64,000 nt of DNA from Hevea brasiliensis. Taxonomy: Eukaryota; Streptophyta; Magnoliopsida; Malpighiales; Euphorbiaceae. The notes beneath the pieces are model-generated. The model searched no databases. It was not told where the DNA came from and saw only the letters and a list, made by a program, of their open reading frames with translations. Shown here piece by piece: positions 1 to 11,268 of the stretch. The stretch covers positions 57,666,422 through 57,730,421 of the forward strand of contig NC_079495.1 in assembly GCF_030052815.1 (NCBI RefSeq), read 5' to 3'. Within the stretch, counting starts at the first letter, position 1, and each line of letters opens with the position of its first letter. Made by a program: the position numbers and the translations under genes.

Positions 1-1110
1 TTAACTAAATTCAAAGCTATCAACCATAATCAATCAACTAATTGAGGTCCATAAACTCATTTAAATCCATCAAACCATACAAAATCATACTCTCTTCAAC
101 CAGGCCGAAATTTCAGTAATGGTCCTCACAATCTTTTTCTTTTCATTTTAAACATATTACAAGCTAATTCAAACCAAAACACAACAATCAATTCTCAACT
201 TTTAAATTGATACACTTACCTCAACTTTAATACCAAATCTTCAATTTTTCTCCTCCTTTCTTCTTTCTTTCTTGTTCTTAAGTTGAGATTGCAAGCTCTA
301 GTAAGGTTTTTAGGGGAGTTATGAAGATTAAGTGAAGGAATTTAAGCTTAAGTGTAAGCTTAAATGAAGAAAATTCATGGAGGAACTTGGGAGGAGGTGG
401 GGCGGCACAAAGGAAGAAGAAGAGCTAAAATGAATTTTTTTTTCTTTTATTTTCTTTTATCTATTTTGGTTTATGCAAGACCACAAAAACCTAATTAATT
501 AATTAAATTAATTAATTTATTTATGGCATCATGCATGAGGTCATGCATGATGTCATCATCTTTTTACTTTTTCATTTTTCTCTTTTTTTTTTCTATTTTT
601 CTATTAGTTGTTTAATTTAATTCTCGATTTCTAAATTTTCTTTTCTCCGATTTTATTTTACAGTTAGGTCAGGAGTCAGCTCTCGGGGTCAACTGACCAA
701 ATTGCCCCTCGCCGGTTCATCCCGGTTTGCAAATAATTCCATATTTCTTCTGGCTCCCTGACCTAATTATTTGACTGGCTTAACAGTTCTTTTTCGTGAT
801 TTTCTCTTTTCCACTGTGTTCATAAGGGTCCTAAGGACCGCAGCGTCATATTTTACGATTCAAAATTTGAGTTTAAAACGACTTCGCAATCGTTCCTGAG
901 GAGGTCACCCATCGCTGTGACTCTCGGCTCGTTTAACTTCTTATGTTCTGTTTTTCTTATTTATACTTGACTAATTGAACATTACTAATTATTTGTGTTT
1001 ATGGTTTCTCTAGTTGTCTTAAGTATGGTTCTAATCCCCTTAATTGTCCGGACCGACACCGGTCACCGGAACAGTGAAATATACCAGGCTATACAAATAG
1101 GGGTGTTACA
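1..1110 (-). repeat. 3' LTR of Gypsy-I, cut by window start
   Basis: The LTR begins on the minus strand at 1110 with TGTAACACCCC, directly after the polypurine tract, and runs off the left edge. Bases 1-505 match the 5' LTR at 8326-8830 almost perfectly. The outer 580 bases (531-1110) have no partner in the truncated 5' LTR. They do have relatives, in opposite orientation, at the start of solo LTR F (15352 on) and of the LTR at 63302. There is no gene here. Confidence 0.93.
527..552. promoter_or_regulatory. Inverted repeat of CATGCATG motifs in LTR U3
   Basis: CATCATGCATGA (527-538) and TCATGCATGATG (541-552) are perfect 12-base inverted arms separated by GG. Each arm holds CATGCATG, which contains the RY motif CATGCA known as a target of B3 factors (ABI3/FUS3/LEC2) in seeds. 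The same structure occurs at 15912-15937 and 63860-63885. A regulatory role is inferred from position and conservation only. Confidence 0.6.
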
Positions 1111-1124
1111 ATTCTCCCCCCCTT
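1111..1124 (-). other. Polypurine tract of Gypsy-I
   Basis: The minus strand reads a purine run with seven consecutive G, ending AGAAT, immediately before the TGTAACACCCC start of the 3' LTR. This is where plus-strand DNA synthesis is primed in LTR elements. Confidence 0.85.
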
Positions 1125-1156
1125 AAATAAATTTCGTCTCGAAATTTTACCTGGTA

Positions 1157-2584
1157 TCAATCTCTGAACAGCTGTGGGTGTTGTCTCCTCATGTCCTCCT
1201 CTCGTTCCCAAGTAGCTTCTTGGCCCGAATGATGGTTCCACAACACTTTTACTAATGGTATCTGCTTGTTTCGTAACTGCTTCACCTCATAAGCCAGAAT
1301 CTTTATAGGTTCTTCCTCATATGTGAGGTCTGGATTCACTTCAATTTCTTCTACTGGTAGTACATGAGATGGGTCTGATCGATACCTCCTCAACATAGAC
1401 ACATGGAAGACGTTATGTATCTTCTCCAACTCTGGAGGTAGTGCCAAACGATAAGCCAAAGGACCCACTCTTTCCAATACCTCATATGGCCCGATAAAAC
1501 GAGGACTTAGTTTCCCCTTTCTGCCGAATCTCATAATCCTCTTCCAAGGAGAAACCTTGAGGAAAACTTTCTCACCCACTGCATACTCAATATCCCTTCT
1601 TTTCAAATCAATATAGGACTTTTGACGGTCTAATGCAGCTTTAAGTCGATCTTTGATCACCCTGATTTTCTCTTCAGTCTGTTGAACAATTTCGGGTCCA
1701 ATCATTTTTCTTTCACCCACGTCATCCCAACACAATGGGGTTCTACATTTTCTGCCATACAAAGCTTCATATGGAGGCATCCCAATGCTTGATTGGTAGC
1801 TGTTGTTGTAAGCAAACTCAATCAAAGGCAAGTGTGTATCCCAACTACCCTCAAACTCAATCACATAAGCCCGTAGCATGTCCTCCAAAATCTGAATTAC
1901 TCTCTCAGACTGGCCATCTGTCTGTGGGTGGAATGCAGTACTGAAGTTCAATCTAGTTCCTAGGGCTCTCTGAAGACTACCCCAGAATCTAGAAGTGAAC
2001 CTAGGATCTCTGTCTGATACAATGGATACTGGCACTCCATGCAGTCTCACAATCTCATCAATGTACAACCTGGCCAATCTGTCCAAACTGTAGTCCATTC
2101 AGACTGGCAGAAAATGAGTAGACTTAGTCAGTCTGTCAACAATGACCCATACTGCATCATGACTCTTCTGTGTCCTCGGAAGTCCCATTACAAAATCCAT
2201 CGTTATTCTTTCCCATTTCCATTCTAGCACTGGTAGTGGATGTAACAACCTAGTTGGTACTTGATGCTCAGCCTTTACTTGCTGACAAGTCAGGCATTTG
2301 GATACAAACTCTGCCACATCTCTTTTTAAACCCATCCACCAGTAATGCTCCTTTAGCCCTCTATACATTTTTGTAACACCAGGGTGCATAGCAAAAGGAG
2401 ACTCATGTGCTTCCTTCAAAATGATCTGCCTCAAATTAACATCATTAGGAACACATATTCTGCCCTGGTGTAGCAGTAAACTATCCTCTCTAATTGAGAA
2501 CTCTGGTTTCTTGCCCTGCCGAACTTCCTTCCAACAGCTTCTGATACCTTTCATCATTCTGAGCAGCCATTCTGATCTGATCAA
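1157..2584 (-). pseudogene. Gypsy-I integrase with GPY/F motif and chromodomain-like tail
   Basis: The first part (2584-2099) carries the zinc-binding N-terminus (EAHESPFAMHPG, then CLTCQQVKA) and the start of the catalytic core (ITMDFVMGLP, the first catalytic Asp). A stop at 2099-2101, just after HFLPV, interrupts it. The second part (2098-1157) continues the core with SDRDPRF (second Asp) and HPQTDGQSERV (catalytic Glu). It then has GPYEVLERVGPLAYRLALP, the GPY/F module, and FHVSMLRRY. The end, from EEEPIKIL through VLWNHHSGQEATWE, is a chromodomain-like tail of the kind that directs chromoviruses to heterochromatin. The stop is not of the CAG-to-TAG type. There is no intron at QILEDML, unlike in Gypsy-D. 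Confidence 0.92.
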
Positions 2585-4175
2585 TTAACACTGGCTGTAC
2601 ATGCCATGCAACTGCTGTCTGCACCTCATCATTAATCTCTAAACTGGCATGTAATGATCTCAACTCATGTACCAAAGATAAAGGAGTAACCTGTAGACTT
2701 ACCATAGTCTTGCGACTTAGGGCGTCAGCCACAACATTAGCTTTCCCTGGCTGATAGTCTATCAGACAATCATAGTATTTTATCAACTCTAACCATCTCC
2801 TCTGTCTCAAATTCAGCTCTTTCTGAGTACCCAAATACTTCAAACTCTTATGATCGGTATAAATGTAACATTTCTCCCCATACAAATAGTGCCTCCAGAT
2901 CTTAAAAGCAAAGACAATGGCTGCAAGCTCCAAGTCATGTGTCGGATAATTCCTCTCATGCGGTTTTAGCTGGCGTGATGCATAGGCAATGACATTTCGA
3001 CCTTGCATCAACAAACAACCTAACCCATTGTGAGAAGCATCGCTGTAAACTGTATATTCTTTACCCGGTGTAGGTAAAGTTAGGACTGGAGCTTCAGTCA
3101 AACATCTTTTCTATTCATCAAAACTTTGCTGGCATTTGTCCGTCCACTGAAATTTCACATCCTTTCTAAGTAGCTTGGTCAATGGAGATGCCAACATGGA
3201 GAATCCCTTCACAAATTGACGGTAGTATCCAGCTAACCCCAGAAAATTGTGAATCTCTGTGACATTTCTGGGTGGCTTCCAATTAAGGACAGCTTCAATC
3301 TTACTTGGATCTACCTTAATACCTTCTGTTGATACTATGTGCCCCAAAAAGGATATCTCCTTCAGCCAAAATTCACATTTTGAAAATTTGGCGTATAGCT
3401 ATTTCTCCCTCAAAGTTTGTAGTACAATCCGCAGATGTCTATCATGCTCTTCTGCATTCCTCGAATAGACCAATATATCATCGATAAATACCACAATAAA
3501 CTGGTCGAGGTATGGTCTAAAGATAGTGTTCATCAGATCCATAAAAGCAGCCGGAGCATTAGTTAACCCGAATGGCATGACCAAGAACTCATAATGGCCA
3601 TAGCGGGTTCTGAAGGCAGTTTTAGGTATACTCTGCTCTTGTACTTTCAGCTGATAATAACCTGATCTCAGGTCAATTTTGGAGAACACAGCTGCACCCC
3701 TCAACTGATCAAACAAGTCATCAATGCGGGGCAATGGGTATCTGTTCTTTATTGTCACCTTATTCAACTGCCGATAGTCAATGCATAACCGGAGAGTGCC
3801 ATCCTTCTTCTTAACAAACAATACTGGCGCTCCCCAAGGTGACACACTAGGGAGGATAAAGCCCTTGTCAAGCAATTCTTGCAACTGTATTTTCAATTCT
3901 TTTAGTTCTGCAGGTGCCATTCTGTATGGTGTTATGGAGATTGGGTCCACACCAGGCATAACATCAATTTCAAACTGCACTTCTCTTTCTGGAGGTAATC
4001 CTGGCAATTCATCAGGAAATACATCCGGAAAGTCACATACAGTAGGAATGTCCTCCAATGCTGGACTCCCCACTTGGGTGTCTATCACATGTGCCAAGTA
4101 CGCCTCACACCCTTTTCTAATCATTTTCCGCTGCAAAATGAAATGATGTTTGAAGGTAATAATCGCTCTCCCCAT
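2490..4175 (-). pseudogene. Gypsy-I reverse transcriptase and RNase H, interrupted
   Basis: Reverse transcriptase starts near [18 protein letters not shown]. It shows [54 protein letters not shown] and the catalytic FIDDILVYS box. RNase H starts at [11 protein letters not shown] and includes [17 protein letters not shown] and YTDHKSL; it ends near [16 protein letters not shown]. Stops lie at 3396-3398 (before [11 protein letters not shown] territory) and at about 3108-3110. Comparison with the aligned part of Gypsy-D suggests Lys and Leu codons were hit, so these are transversions. A frame change around 2490-2584 separates RNase H from integrase. The tether is the usual gypsy one, with RNase H upstream of integrase. 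Confidence 0.93.
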
Positions 4176-5121
4176 GTATTACTACATCACCATACTGAGG
4201 AAGACCAAAAGTGACTGTCTTCAGTCTACAGTTAATCATCGCATGATGCCTGGCTAACCAATCCATGCCCAAGATAATGTCATAATCTCTGAAGGGCATT
4301 TCAATTAAATTAGACAAAAAAGTGTGTCCTTGGATCACCAAAGGACAGTCCCTATATAGCCTATTTACCCTGACCTCCTGGCCTAATGGACTAGTTACTA
4401 GCACATCATAGTCCATTGGTACACACTGAATAGCAGTAGAACACATCACACTAGCACTAACATACGAACGTGTGGAGCCAGGATCAAATAACACATGCAC
4501 ATCTTGGTCAAGGATGGAAAAATTACCAGCTACAACGTCTGATGTTTCAGCCTCCTCCCTCTGACACATGGTATATACTCTGACTGGTGCGCCACTGGGT
4601 ACTGGATGGTTAACAGTGCTTTGACTTACAGGGGTGTTACCCGGACCCCTACCTCTGCCTCTACCTCTAGCAGCTGACTGTGACCCTCTAGGTGCAGAGA
4701 CTTGGGCTGATCCCTCAGATGTAGTAAAAGATCCAGACCGGCGTGGACTAGTGCAATCCTTAGCGAAATATCCGCTCCCTCCACAGTTAAAACATGCACC
4801 GGTGGCCTTTAAACAAACCCCACCATGAGTTCTCCCACAAGTTTCACACTGTCGTACTGATAGAGATCCTCGGGGTGTCTGCTGGGTCTGCTGACAAGAC
4901 CGGGGTGGTCGTTGGCCAGAAAATCTGCCTCTGCCAGATCTGCGGGAACTGGATCCCCCAAACTGTTTCCTCTTACCAGAACCACTCTCAGATGTTTGTC
5001 CTGTAGTCTTTTCAGTCTTCTCTTTTTCTTGTGTACCCTTCTTCACTGCCCCTTCTGATTCTATCCTTTCCAGCCTGTGGCCTGAGATCAATTCAAAGAA
5101 AATTCTGATGTCGAAAACCAA
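4117..5121 (-). pseudogene. Gypsy-I gag C-terminus (zinc knuckle) and aspartic protease
   Basis: A basic Ser/Gly/Arg-rich stretch leads to a zinc knuckle, CFNCGGSGYFAKDC, in which the usual His is Tyr. An upstream CETCGRTHGGVC resembles the first knuckle seen in Gypsy-D. Protease follows with VLFDPGSTRSYVS. The active-site triad normally reads Asp-Ser/Thr-Gly but here the middle residue is Pro. IILGMDWLARHHA is the typical flap-side motif that closes the domain. The frame differs from that of both gag and RT, so a frameshift lies on each side (near 5093-5121 and 4117-4175). Two altered key residues plus frameshifts argue against activity. Confidence 0.88.
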
Positions 5122-5797
5122 CGACTTGCATTCTCAAATTCGGCCTTAATCCGGACTCAAACCTCTTACATCTGTCTCTAGGGGTGGAGACTAAGCTTCC
5201 AGCATAGTGGCTTAGCCTTGAGAAGTCTCTCTCATATTCTGCTATGGTTCTGTCCCCTTGTTTCAAACTCAAAAATTCTTGTAATTTCATATCTATATAT
5301 GCATCAGGAACCCATTTCTGCTTGAATTCCCTCAGGAAGTCTGTCCATGTTAGCACAGGTGGCTCCACCAGGCTGTGGGGGATGGTCTTCCACCATTCAT
5401 ATGCATCCCCTTGTAACAAGGAAACAGAATACTCGAATTTCATCTCTTCCGTACACTGCAGTTTTCTGAAAACTCGTTCCATTCTTTCCAACCATTGTTC
5501 TGCCTCCAGTGGATCCATAGTGCCTTTAAACTCGGTGGCCCCAAATTTCATCAATTTTTCATATTGCCGAGCTGAGGGCTGTGGTTGTGCTACAGGTACT
5601 GGCATCTGAGCTTGGGGTGGCACATTACCCGCCATTTGCTGGAAAAACGCAGCCATCTGCTGTACAAATTGAGCAGGGAACTGCGGTGCTGGAGCAGGAG
5701 CTGGAGTGGCTGACCCACTCACGTTCTGGAGTGCTGGGGCTTCCCCTTGAACCTCATCCTCAACAGATTATTCTTCGGAATGACCTCCTCCTTCCAT
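5093..5797 (-). pseudogene. Gypsy-I gag, N-terminal and capsid-like part
   Basis: The capsid-like retrotransposon gag domain is clear from FKGTMDPLEAEQWLERMER, LLQGDAYEWWKT, FLREFKQKWVPD and YERDFSRLSHYAG. Before it is a Pro/Ala/Gln-rich N-terminus containing FVQQMAAFFQQMAG. The first Met in frame is at 5797 (MEGGGHSEE), followed by a stop at 5768-5770. The next in-frame start-like codon, at 5722, is only GTG, so I place the original start at 5797. The frame is lost near 5093. The gene lies about 170 bases inside the primer binding site, as expected for a leader. Confidence 0.87.
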
Positions 5798-5963
5798 TCC
5801 GTTTCCCCAAATTTTCTACTTCCTGAGATCAAACACAAGAAGGTTGACCTCCGTTAGTGCATATTCATGATGTAAATATGTCATATGTATTAATTAAAGA
5901 TACTTGAGCAGTTGTACTTATCAATAAAATGTTCATACACATAGTCAAAATTTACTGAAGAAT

Positions 5964-5978
5964 CATGCTCTGATACCA
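5964..5978 (-). other. Primer binding site of Gypsy-I (initiator Met tRNA type)
   Basis: The minus strand reads TGGTATCAGAGCATG, complementary to the 3' end of plant initiator methionine tRNA and used by many plant LTR elements. It lies eight bases inside the 5' LTR end at 5987. Confidence 0.88.
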
Positions 5979-6637
5979 CTAAAACATGTCACACCTTATC
6001 CCTCTGTAAGGCATAACATGATCCCGTAGAACACTTAATGAACTACCGAACTTCACCTACAGATAACTCATTAAGTACCCTACAAGGGATTTTAAAACAA
6101 TTTTCTTACATTTTAAAAGTGGTGAGCATATTGGTAGGAATTAAAAACCATTTATTCAAAGTTTAATTACTAGTAAAAATTTTTGCCCATTTAAATTTTG
6201 CCGCAAATTTTATAAAAATTTTGACAGAGTTCCGTTTGTAATTGGAGAAAACAGTTCTTCAAATACCTGAGAAAAACACTTCCAAAAATTTTTCACAACT
6301 CCCAACCTCCAATAAATCTCAATTAACTCAATTCAAATCACTTCAAAGTAATTCCACAATACAAATCAAAATTCATCATCTCAAAATATTTAATACTTCA
6401 TTCACAATGCATAAAACATGAATTTCACATGTACAAATATTAAATTTACAGAAGGAAATCCAAAATAATATTATTACAATTTATTTATAACTGCTCAACT
6501 TTCATTGATACATACAACATTTCTATATTTACATCAAGATTATCTACAAGGGTATAAAATAATACCCGTACAAAATGATTGATGTGGTCCACAATTCGAT
6601 AGCAGCTCACTCTGCTGCTTTCTCCTTGCTCTTATCT

Positions 6638-6679
6638 GCGACAGCAAAATAAGCTATCGCTGAGTATAAAAATACTCAG
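6638..6679 (-). other. Conserved double stem-loop in Gypsy-I LTR
   Basis: Read on the minus strand: GCACCACTGAG, then stem CTGAGTAT/ATACTCAG (plus-strand 6660-6667 and 6672-6679) with loop TTTT. Next comes a second stem GCGATAGC/GCTGTCGC (6653-6660 and 6638-6645) with one G-U pair. The same two-stem layout occurs at the equivalent place in LTRs C, D, E, F and H. It lies 650-690 bases before the LTR 3' end. Confidence 0.65.
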
Positions 6680-7917
6680 TGGTGCATAATAAAAATTTAA
6701 AATGAAATACATAAATCATTCATTGGTGAAACACAATTTAAATATTTCTCAAATTATCAAAGCTCATAATAACACAATTTAGTCAAACAATTTCATAAAT
6801 ACAGTGTTGCCAAAGTCATACACAACTTAAGACATGACATAAAATTTCCGATCAATGCCGTGTTGTACACGACGACAAAGCAATCTACAACCCCATTAAT
6901 CGAAATCAATGAGGGAGGTGGCTAGCTAGCTAATGAGTACTCATCCGATCTCAACCTCAACTGGCAAGCCAGAGAGGGAGGAAAATAAACGATCTCAACC
7001 CCATAATTGGAGGAGGAATAATGTGATATTGTCATGCTAAGTGTGAACACAAAATCATTTCAAAACAATTTATTTAAATAATTTATGAGAAATCTGATCA
7101 ATTTCCAAAGTCATATTTGCGATTATAAAATGGCAACACAGTACATAATTAATCACAGAAGTCAAATTTTTGAGAATAAAATATTTAAACAAGAATTATT
7201 GTGCACAAACCTGACGTGAGTCGCCTCTAGGCCTTGACTCAGTCTCTCAGAGCTTCCAAATCTTTTTCAGTTGAAACACACAGTTTCATAGTGTTTCAGT
7301 ACCATAACTTAACATAAGTCCGAAAATAAATTTAACTTTATTTTTACTAGTTCTATTGCGTTAAATTCGATGTTCTCGAAGTTTTTGTGTTTCGGGTTAC
7401 TATTCACTATACTATTTAAGTCAAATTGTTGACTTTTTAAGGCTTAATAGGTATGGGAACTCCAACTTCACCCACATACCACATTTTGGTCATTAAATTT
7501 GTTGGTTTTGGTCATTTTCTCAAAGCTTAAATCCTTTTGGCCAAATTGTCAAATTTTCAGTTTTGGTGCTCCAAGATGCACTGTTCCATTGGTAATTTTA
7601 CTATTGGAATTTGACAAAACTTTCTTCACAGAAAATGTTCCTTAATGTCATAAGTTTATTCTCACTTTTGGATCACCCCAATTGGAGTTTTTTTATCTCA
7701 AGTTATGGCCATTTGAACCAGGGCTGCCGGATGGAAAACAACCCTGATTTTCTGGGTAATTTTGGTGCTGGCAGATTTGGGTCACCAACTTGGGGTGGCC
7801 AAATGGCTTTGTTTCTGGCAGAATTTGGACTTGTGTTCTTCATGAAAGTTTTAGGTCTATATCCCATCTAACCGCTGGTAAAATTTCAGGTAAATTTGAC
7901 CTGCCTAGCTCGAGTTA

Positions 7918-7950
7918 TGACCAAATGAACAAACACTGTTCATTTGGTCA
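7918..7950. repeat. 13-base inverted repeat in Gypsy-I LTR
   Basis: TGACCAAATGAAC (7918-7930) and GTTCATTTGGTCA (7938-7950) are perfect inverted arms with a 7-base loop. Weaker versions occur in LTRs C, D, E and F beside a CATAACT motif. Confidence 0.6.
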
Positions 7951-9134
7951 GTTTGTACAGTGGCAGACTGCTCTTATTCAACTTTGGTCAATTTGTTCAC
8001 TAGGTTTTGGTCAGTTTTTGGGCATGGTTCCTAAATAAACATTGTGTCATTTTATGTCTATTTTCATCCCCAATTGGTACCATATCAATTGGACTTGTAA
8101 AATTTTAGTTTTGGTCCTTCAAAGTTGACTTGGTCATGCTGCCAGCAGCATGACCATACAACCTCTGAATTTAACTTAATTTCCTACCATTCCCACACAA
8201 CTCATTTGGTCATAATTGACCATTATTTCACTTCACAATAGGTCAGAGATTCCATTTACTCATTTCTTACATTTTTAGTTCACAAACCCTAAGTCCCAAA
8301 ACCCTAACTCACTTAATTGTTGCAATTAACTAAATTCAAAGCTATCAACCATAATCAATCAACTAATGGAGGTCCATAAACTCATTTAAATCCATCAAAC
8401 CATACAAAATCATACTCCCTTCAACCAGGCCAAAATTTCAGTAATGGTCCTCACAATCTTTTTCTTTTCATTTTAAACATATTACAAGCTAATTCAAACC
8501 AAAACACAACAATCAATTCTCAACTTTTAAATTGATACACTTACCTCAACTTTAATACCAAATCTTCAATTTTTCTCCTCCTTTCTTCTTTCTTTCTTGT
8601 TCTTAAGTTGAGATTGCAAGCTCTAGTAAGGTTTTTAGGGGAGTTATGAAGATTAAGTGAAGGAATTTAAGCTTAAGTGTAAGCTTAAATGAAGAAAATT
8701 CATGGAGGAACTTGGGAGGAGGTGGGGCGGCACAAAGGAAGAAGAAGAGCTAAAATGAATTTTTTTTTCTTTTATTTTCTTTTATCTATTTTGGTTTGTG
8801 CAAGACCACAAAACCTAATTAATTAATTAAATTAATTTATTTATTTATTTAAATATAAGTAGAACTAAAAATTTTAGATTTGTAGACACCATATTTGGTC
8901 GACCTTCAAATGCATAACTTAATGTACAATTCTCTTTAATGTTGTAATGAAGTTGTAATTTCAAATATTTTCTTGAATGGGTTTACTATCTTAATGTTAT
9001 CCATTCTCAACTAATGACCGATCATCTGCATTTATCAAACTCGACAATGGTTGGTCTTCTAATAATTAGGTTGTTTTCTGATCTCTTCATCTTTATTCGA
9101 GGTTTTCTGATTGATTTTTGATCTTCTGACCAGA

Positions 9135-9162
9135 CATATATATATACATGTATATATATATG

Positions 9163-9201
<39 letters not shown>
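9135..9201. repeat. TA dinucleotide microsatellite, copy 1
   Basis: An almost pure TA run with a few CA/TG interruptions, within tandem copy 1. Confidence 0.95.
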
Positions 9202-9942
9202 CTTATCAATAAATGCAGTAGTATTTACATAAAATTTATAAATTTAATTTTAATTAGGACTAACTTATATGTTAATGTAATAATTAAAAATTTTAGAAAT
9301 ATATTTATAATTAAAAAAATATAAATTTATTTTATATGAAATATTTTTGAAATGAACTTATAAGAAATTAAATTAAAAAAAAACTTCAAAAACATTAATA
9401 AAAGAATTCATATGTTTGGCTGGCTAAAATTAATTTATTTTCTTATTCATTTAGTTAAATTTAAATATAATTGTATTAAAATATTTTTACATAAATAATT
9501 ATAAGATAGAGATACAAATTTATTAGTATTCATTAAAAAAGTGATTTATATAAATAAAATACTTTTGTAATTTTATAAATAATATAAATTATGAAGAAAT
9601 TTTTATAAAATTTTACTTTATATTATTATAAAAATTTAATTAAGTAAAATTTAAATATAAGTAGAACTAAAAATTTTAGATTTGTAGACACCATATTTTG
9701 GTCGACCTTCAAATGCATAACTTAATGTACAATTCTCTTTTAATGTTGTAATGAAGTTGTAATTTCAAATATTTTCTTGAATGGGTTTACCATCTTAATG
9801 TTATCCATTCTCAACTAATGACCCGATCATCGGTCATTTATCGAAACTCGACAATGGTTGGTCTTCGGAATAATTAGGTTGTTTTCTGATCTCTTCATCT
9901 TTATTCGACGTGTTCGGATTGATATTGGATCTTCGGACCATA

Positions 9943-9943
9943 C

Positions 9944-10015
<72 letters not shown>
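9943..10015. repeat. TA dinucleotide microsatellite, copy 2
   Basis: The equivalent TA run in tandem copy 2, slightly longer. Open frames across it (Tyr-Ile repeats) are an artefact of the dinucleotide repeat. Confidence 0.95.
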
Positions 10016-10017
<2 letters not shown>

Positions 10018-10755
10018 TATCAATAAATGCAGTAGTATTTACATAAAATTTATAAATTTAATTTTAATTAGGACTAACTTATATGTTAATGTAATAATTA
10101 AAAATTTTAGAAATATATTTATAATTAAAAAAATATAAATTTATTTTATATGAAATATTTTTGAAATGAACTTATAAGAAATTAAATTAAAAAAAAACTT
10201 CAAAAACATTAATAAAAGAATTCATATGTTTGGCTGGCTAAAATTAATTTATTTTCTTATTCATTTAGTTAAATTTAAATATAATTGTATTAAAATATTT
10301 TTACATAAATAATTATAAGATAGAGATACAAATTTATTAGTATTCATTAAAAAAGTGATTTATATAAATAAAATACTTTTGTAATTTTATAAATAATATA
10401 AATTATGAAGAAATTTTTATAAAATTTTACTTTATATTATTATAAAAATTTAATTAAGTAAAATTTAAATATAAGTAGAACTAAAAATTTTAGATTTGTA
10501 GACACCATATTTTGGTCGACCCTCAAATGCATAACTTAATGTACAATTCTCTTTTAATGTTGTAATGAAGTTGTAATTTCAAATATTTTCTTGAATGGGT
10601 TTACCATCTTAATGTTATCCATTCTCAACTAATGACCCGATCATCGGTCATTTATCGAAACTCGACAATGGTTGGTCTTCGGAATAATTAGGTTGTTTTC
10701 TGATCTCTTCATCTTTATTCGACGTGTTCGGATTGATATTGGATCTTCGGACCAT

Positions 10756-11268
10756 CCGATTTTACATGTTATTGTTTTTCGATCTCACTGTGTTCAAATA
10801 CTTTAAAATCCCAAATTGTGTATAGTTTTGTGATCAGGTATCTCGCTCGAATTGTTTGAACATTTCTTAACAAAGTTAATGTTTTATCCGATCCCTAAAT
10901 AATGGTTCTGATCCTAATAAGTTATTTCAATTATGATCCAAGCTCAAGTTATTTTCAAATCTTTACAATTTTACAAATCACTCTTCAAATGTTTCAAAGT
11001 TTTAGTCGATATTCGGTCACAACACCGTCCGATCTCAAGTTCATGTGTAATGGTTTTCTGATCTCTCTAAGTGGTCTTATGTTTTATGATTAATAACCAA
11101 TCTCAGATTTAATGTTCAACTTTATTCAATTGATTAAGAGTTAATTCTATTAAGTATTCATGCAACTTGGTTGATGTTTTCCGATCTCATTAAGAAAATT
11201 GAGCATGAAAAGACTTAATTTATTTCAAAGAAAGCACAAAGTTATTCGGTAGGAGGGTCTCCCCTGAC
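10756..11268. other. Non-coding stretch downstream of host pseudogene
   Basis: AT-rich sequence with repeated CCGATCTC/CCGATCT words, lying 3' of the stop codon of the minus-strand host gene. No reading frame, terminal repeat or RNA gene is recognisable. Confidence 0.6.

Larger units (their letters stand above)
1..8845 (-). mobile_element. Gypsy-I: Ty3/gypsy chromovirus, minus strand, nearly full length
   Basis: Read on the minus strand the order is 5' LTR (5987-8845, truncated), primer binding site, gag, protease, reverse transcriptase, RNase H, integrase with chromodomain-like tail, polypurine tract, 3' LTR (1110 down to the window edge). The order protease-RT-RH-integrase defines Ty3/gypsy. 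The GPY/F motif, chromodomain-like end and 3 kb-plus LTRs point to chromoviruses of the Tekay/Del type. Where the two LTRs overlap (1-505 against 8326-8830) I count only about four substitutions and one indel, so insertion was recent. All reading frames are nevertheless interrupted. Confidence 0.93.
5987..8845 (-). repeat. 5' LTR of Gypsy-I, outer end missing
   Basis: The inner end on the plus strand is TGTCACACC at 5987, next to the primer binding site. Similarity to the 3' LTR runs through 8326 to about 8840 and stops inside an AT-rich run. The counterpart of 531-1110, about 580 bases, is absent and a tandem repeat begins at 8849. The LTR holds no gene; short open frames within it (for example 7611-7871) show no family motif. 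It carries the double stem-loop at 6638-6679 and an inverted repeat at 7918-7950. Confidence 0.9.
8849..10755. repeat. Tandem repeat of about 0.8 kb, 2.4 copies
   Basis: Copies begin at 8849, 9651 and 10465, each with TTAAATATAAGTAGAAC. The third ends at 10755, where single-copy sequence takes over. The AT-rich halves of copies 1 and 2 (9202-9650 and 10016-10464) look identical over about 450 bases. The less AT-rich half of copy 1 differs from copies 2 and 3 by several missing bases in short homopolymers and around CGG. No coding potential is seen apart from low-complexity frames over the TA runs. Confidence 0.9.

Noticed and set aside
5964..5978. Possible tRNA genes at the TGGTATCAGAGC sites
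   Set aside because: These are only 12-15 bases complementary to a tRNA 3' end, next to LTR ends, with no cloverleaf around them. They are primer binding sites.
9858..10138. Open frames rich in Tyr-Ile over the TA run
   Set aside because: They are translations of a TA dinucleotide microsatellite and have no other content.
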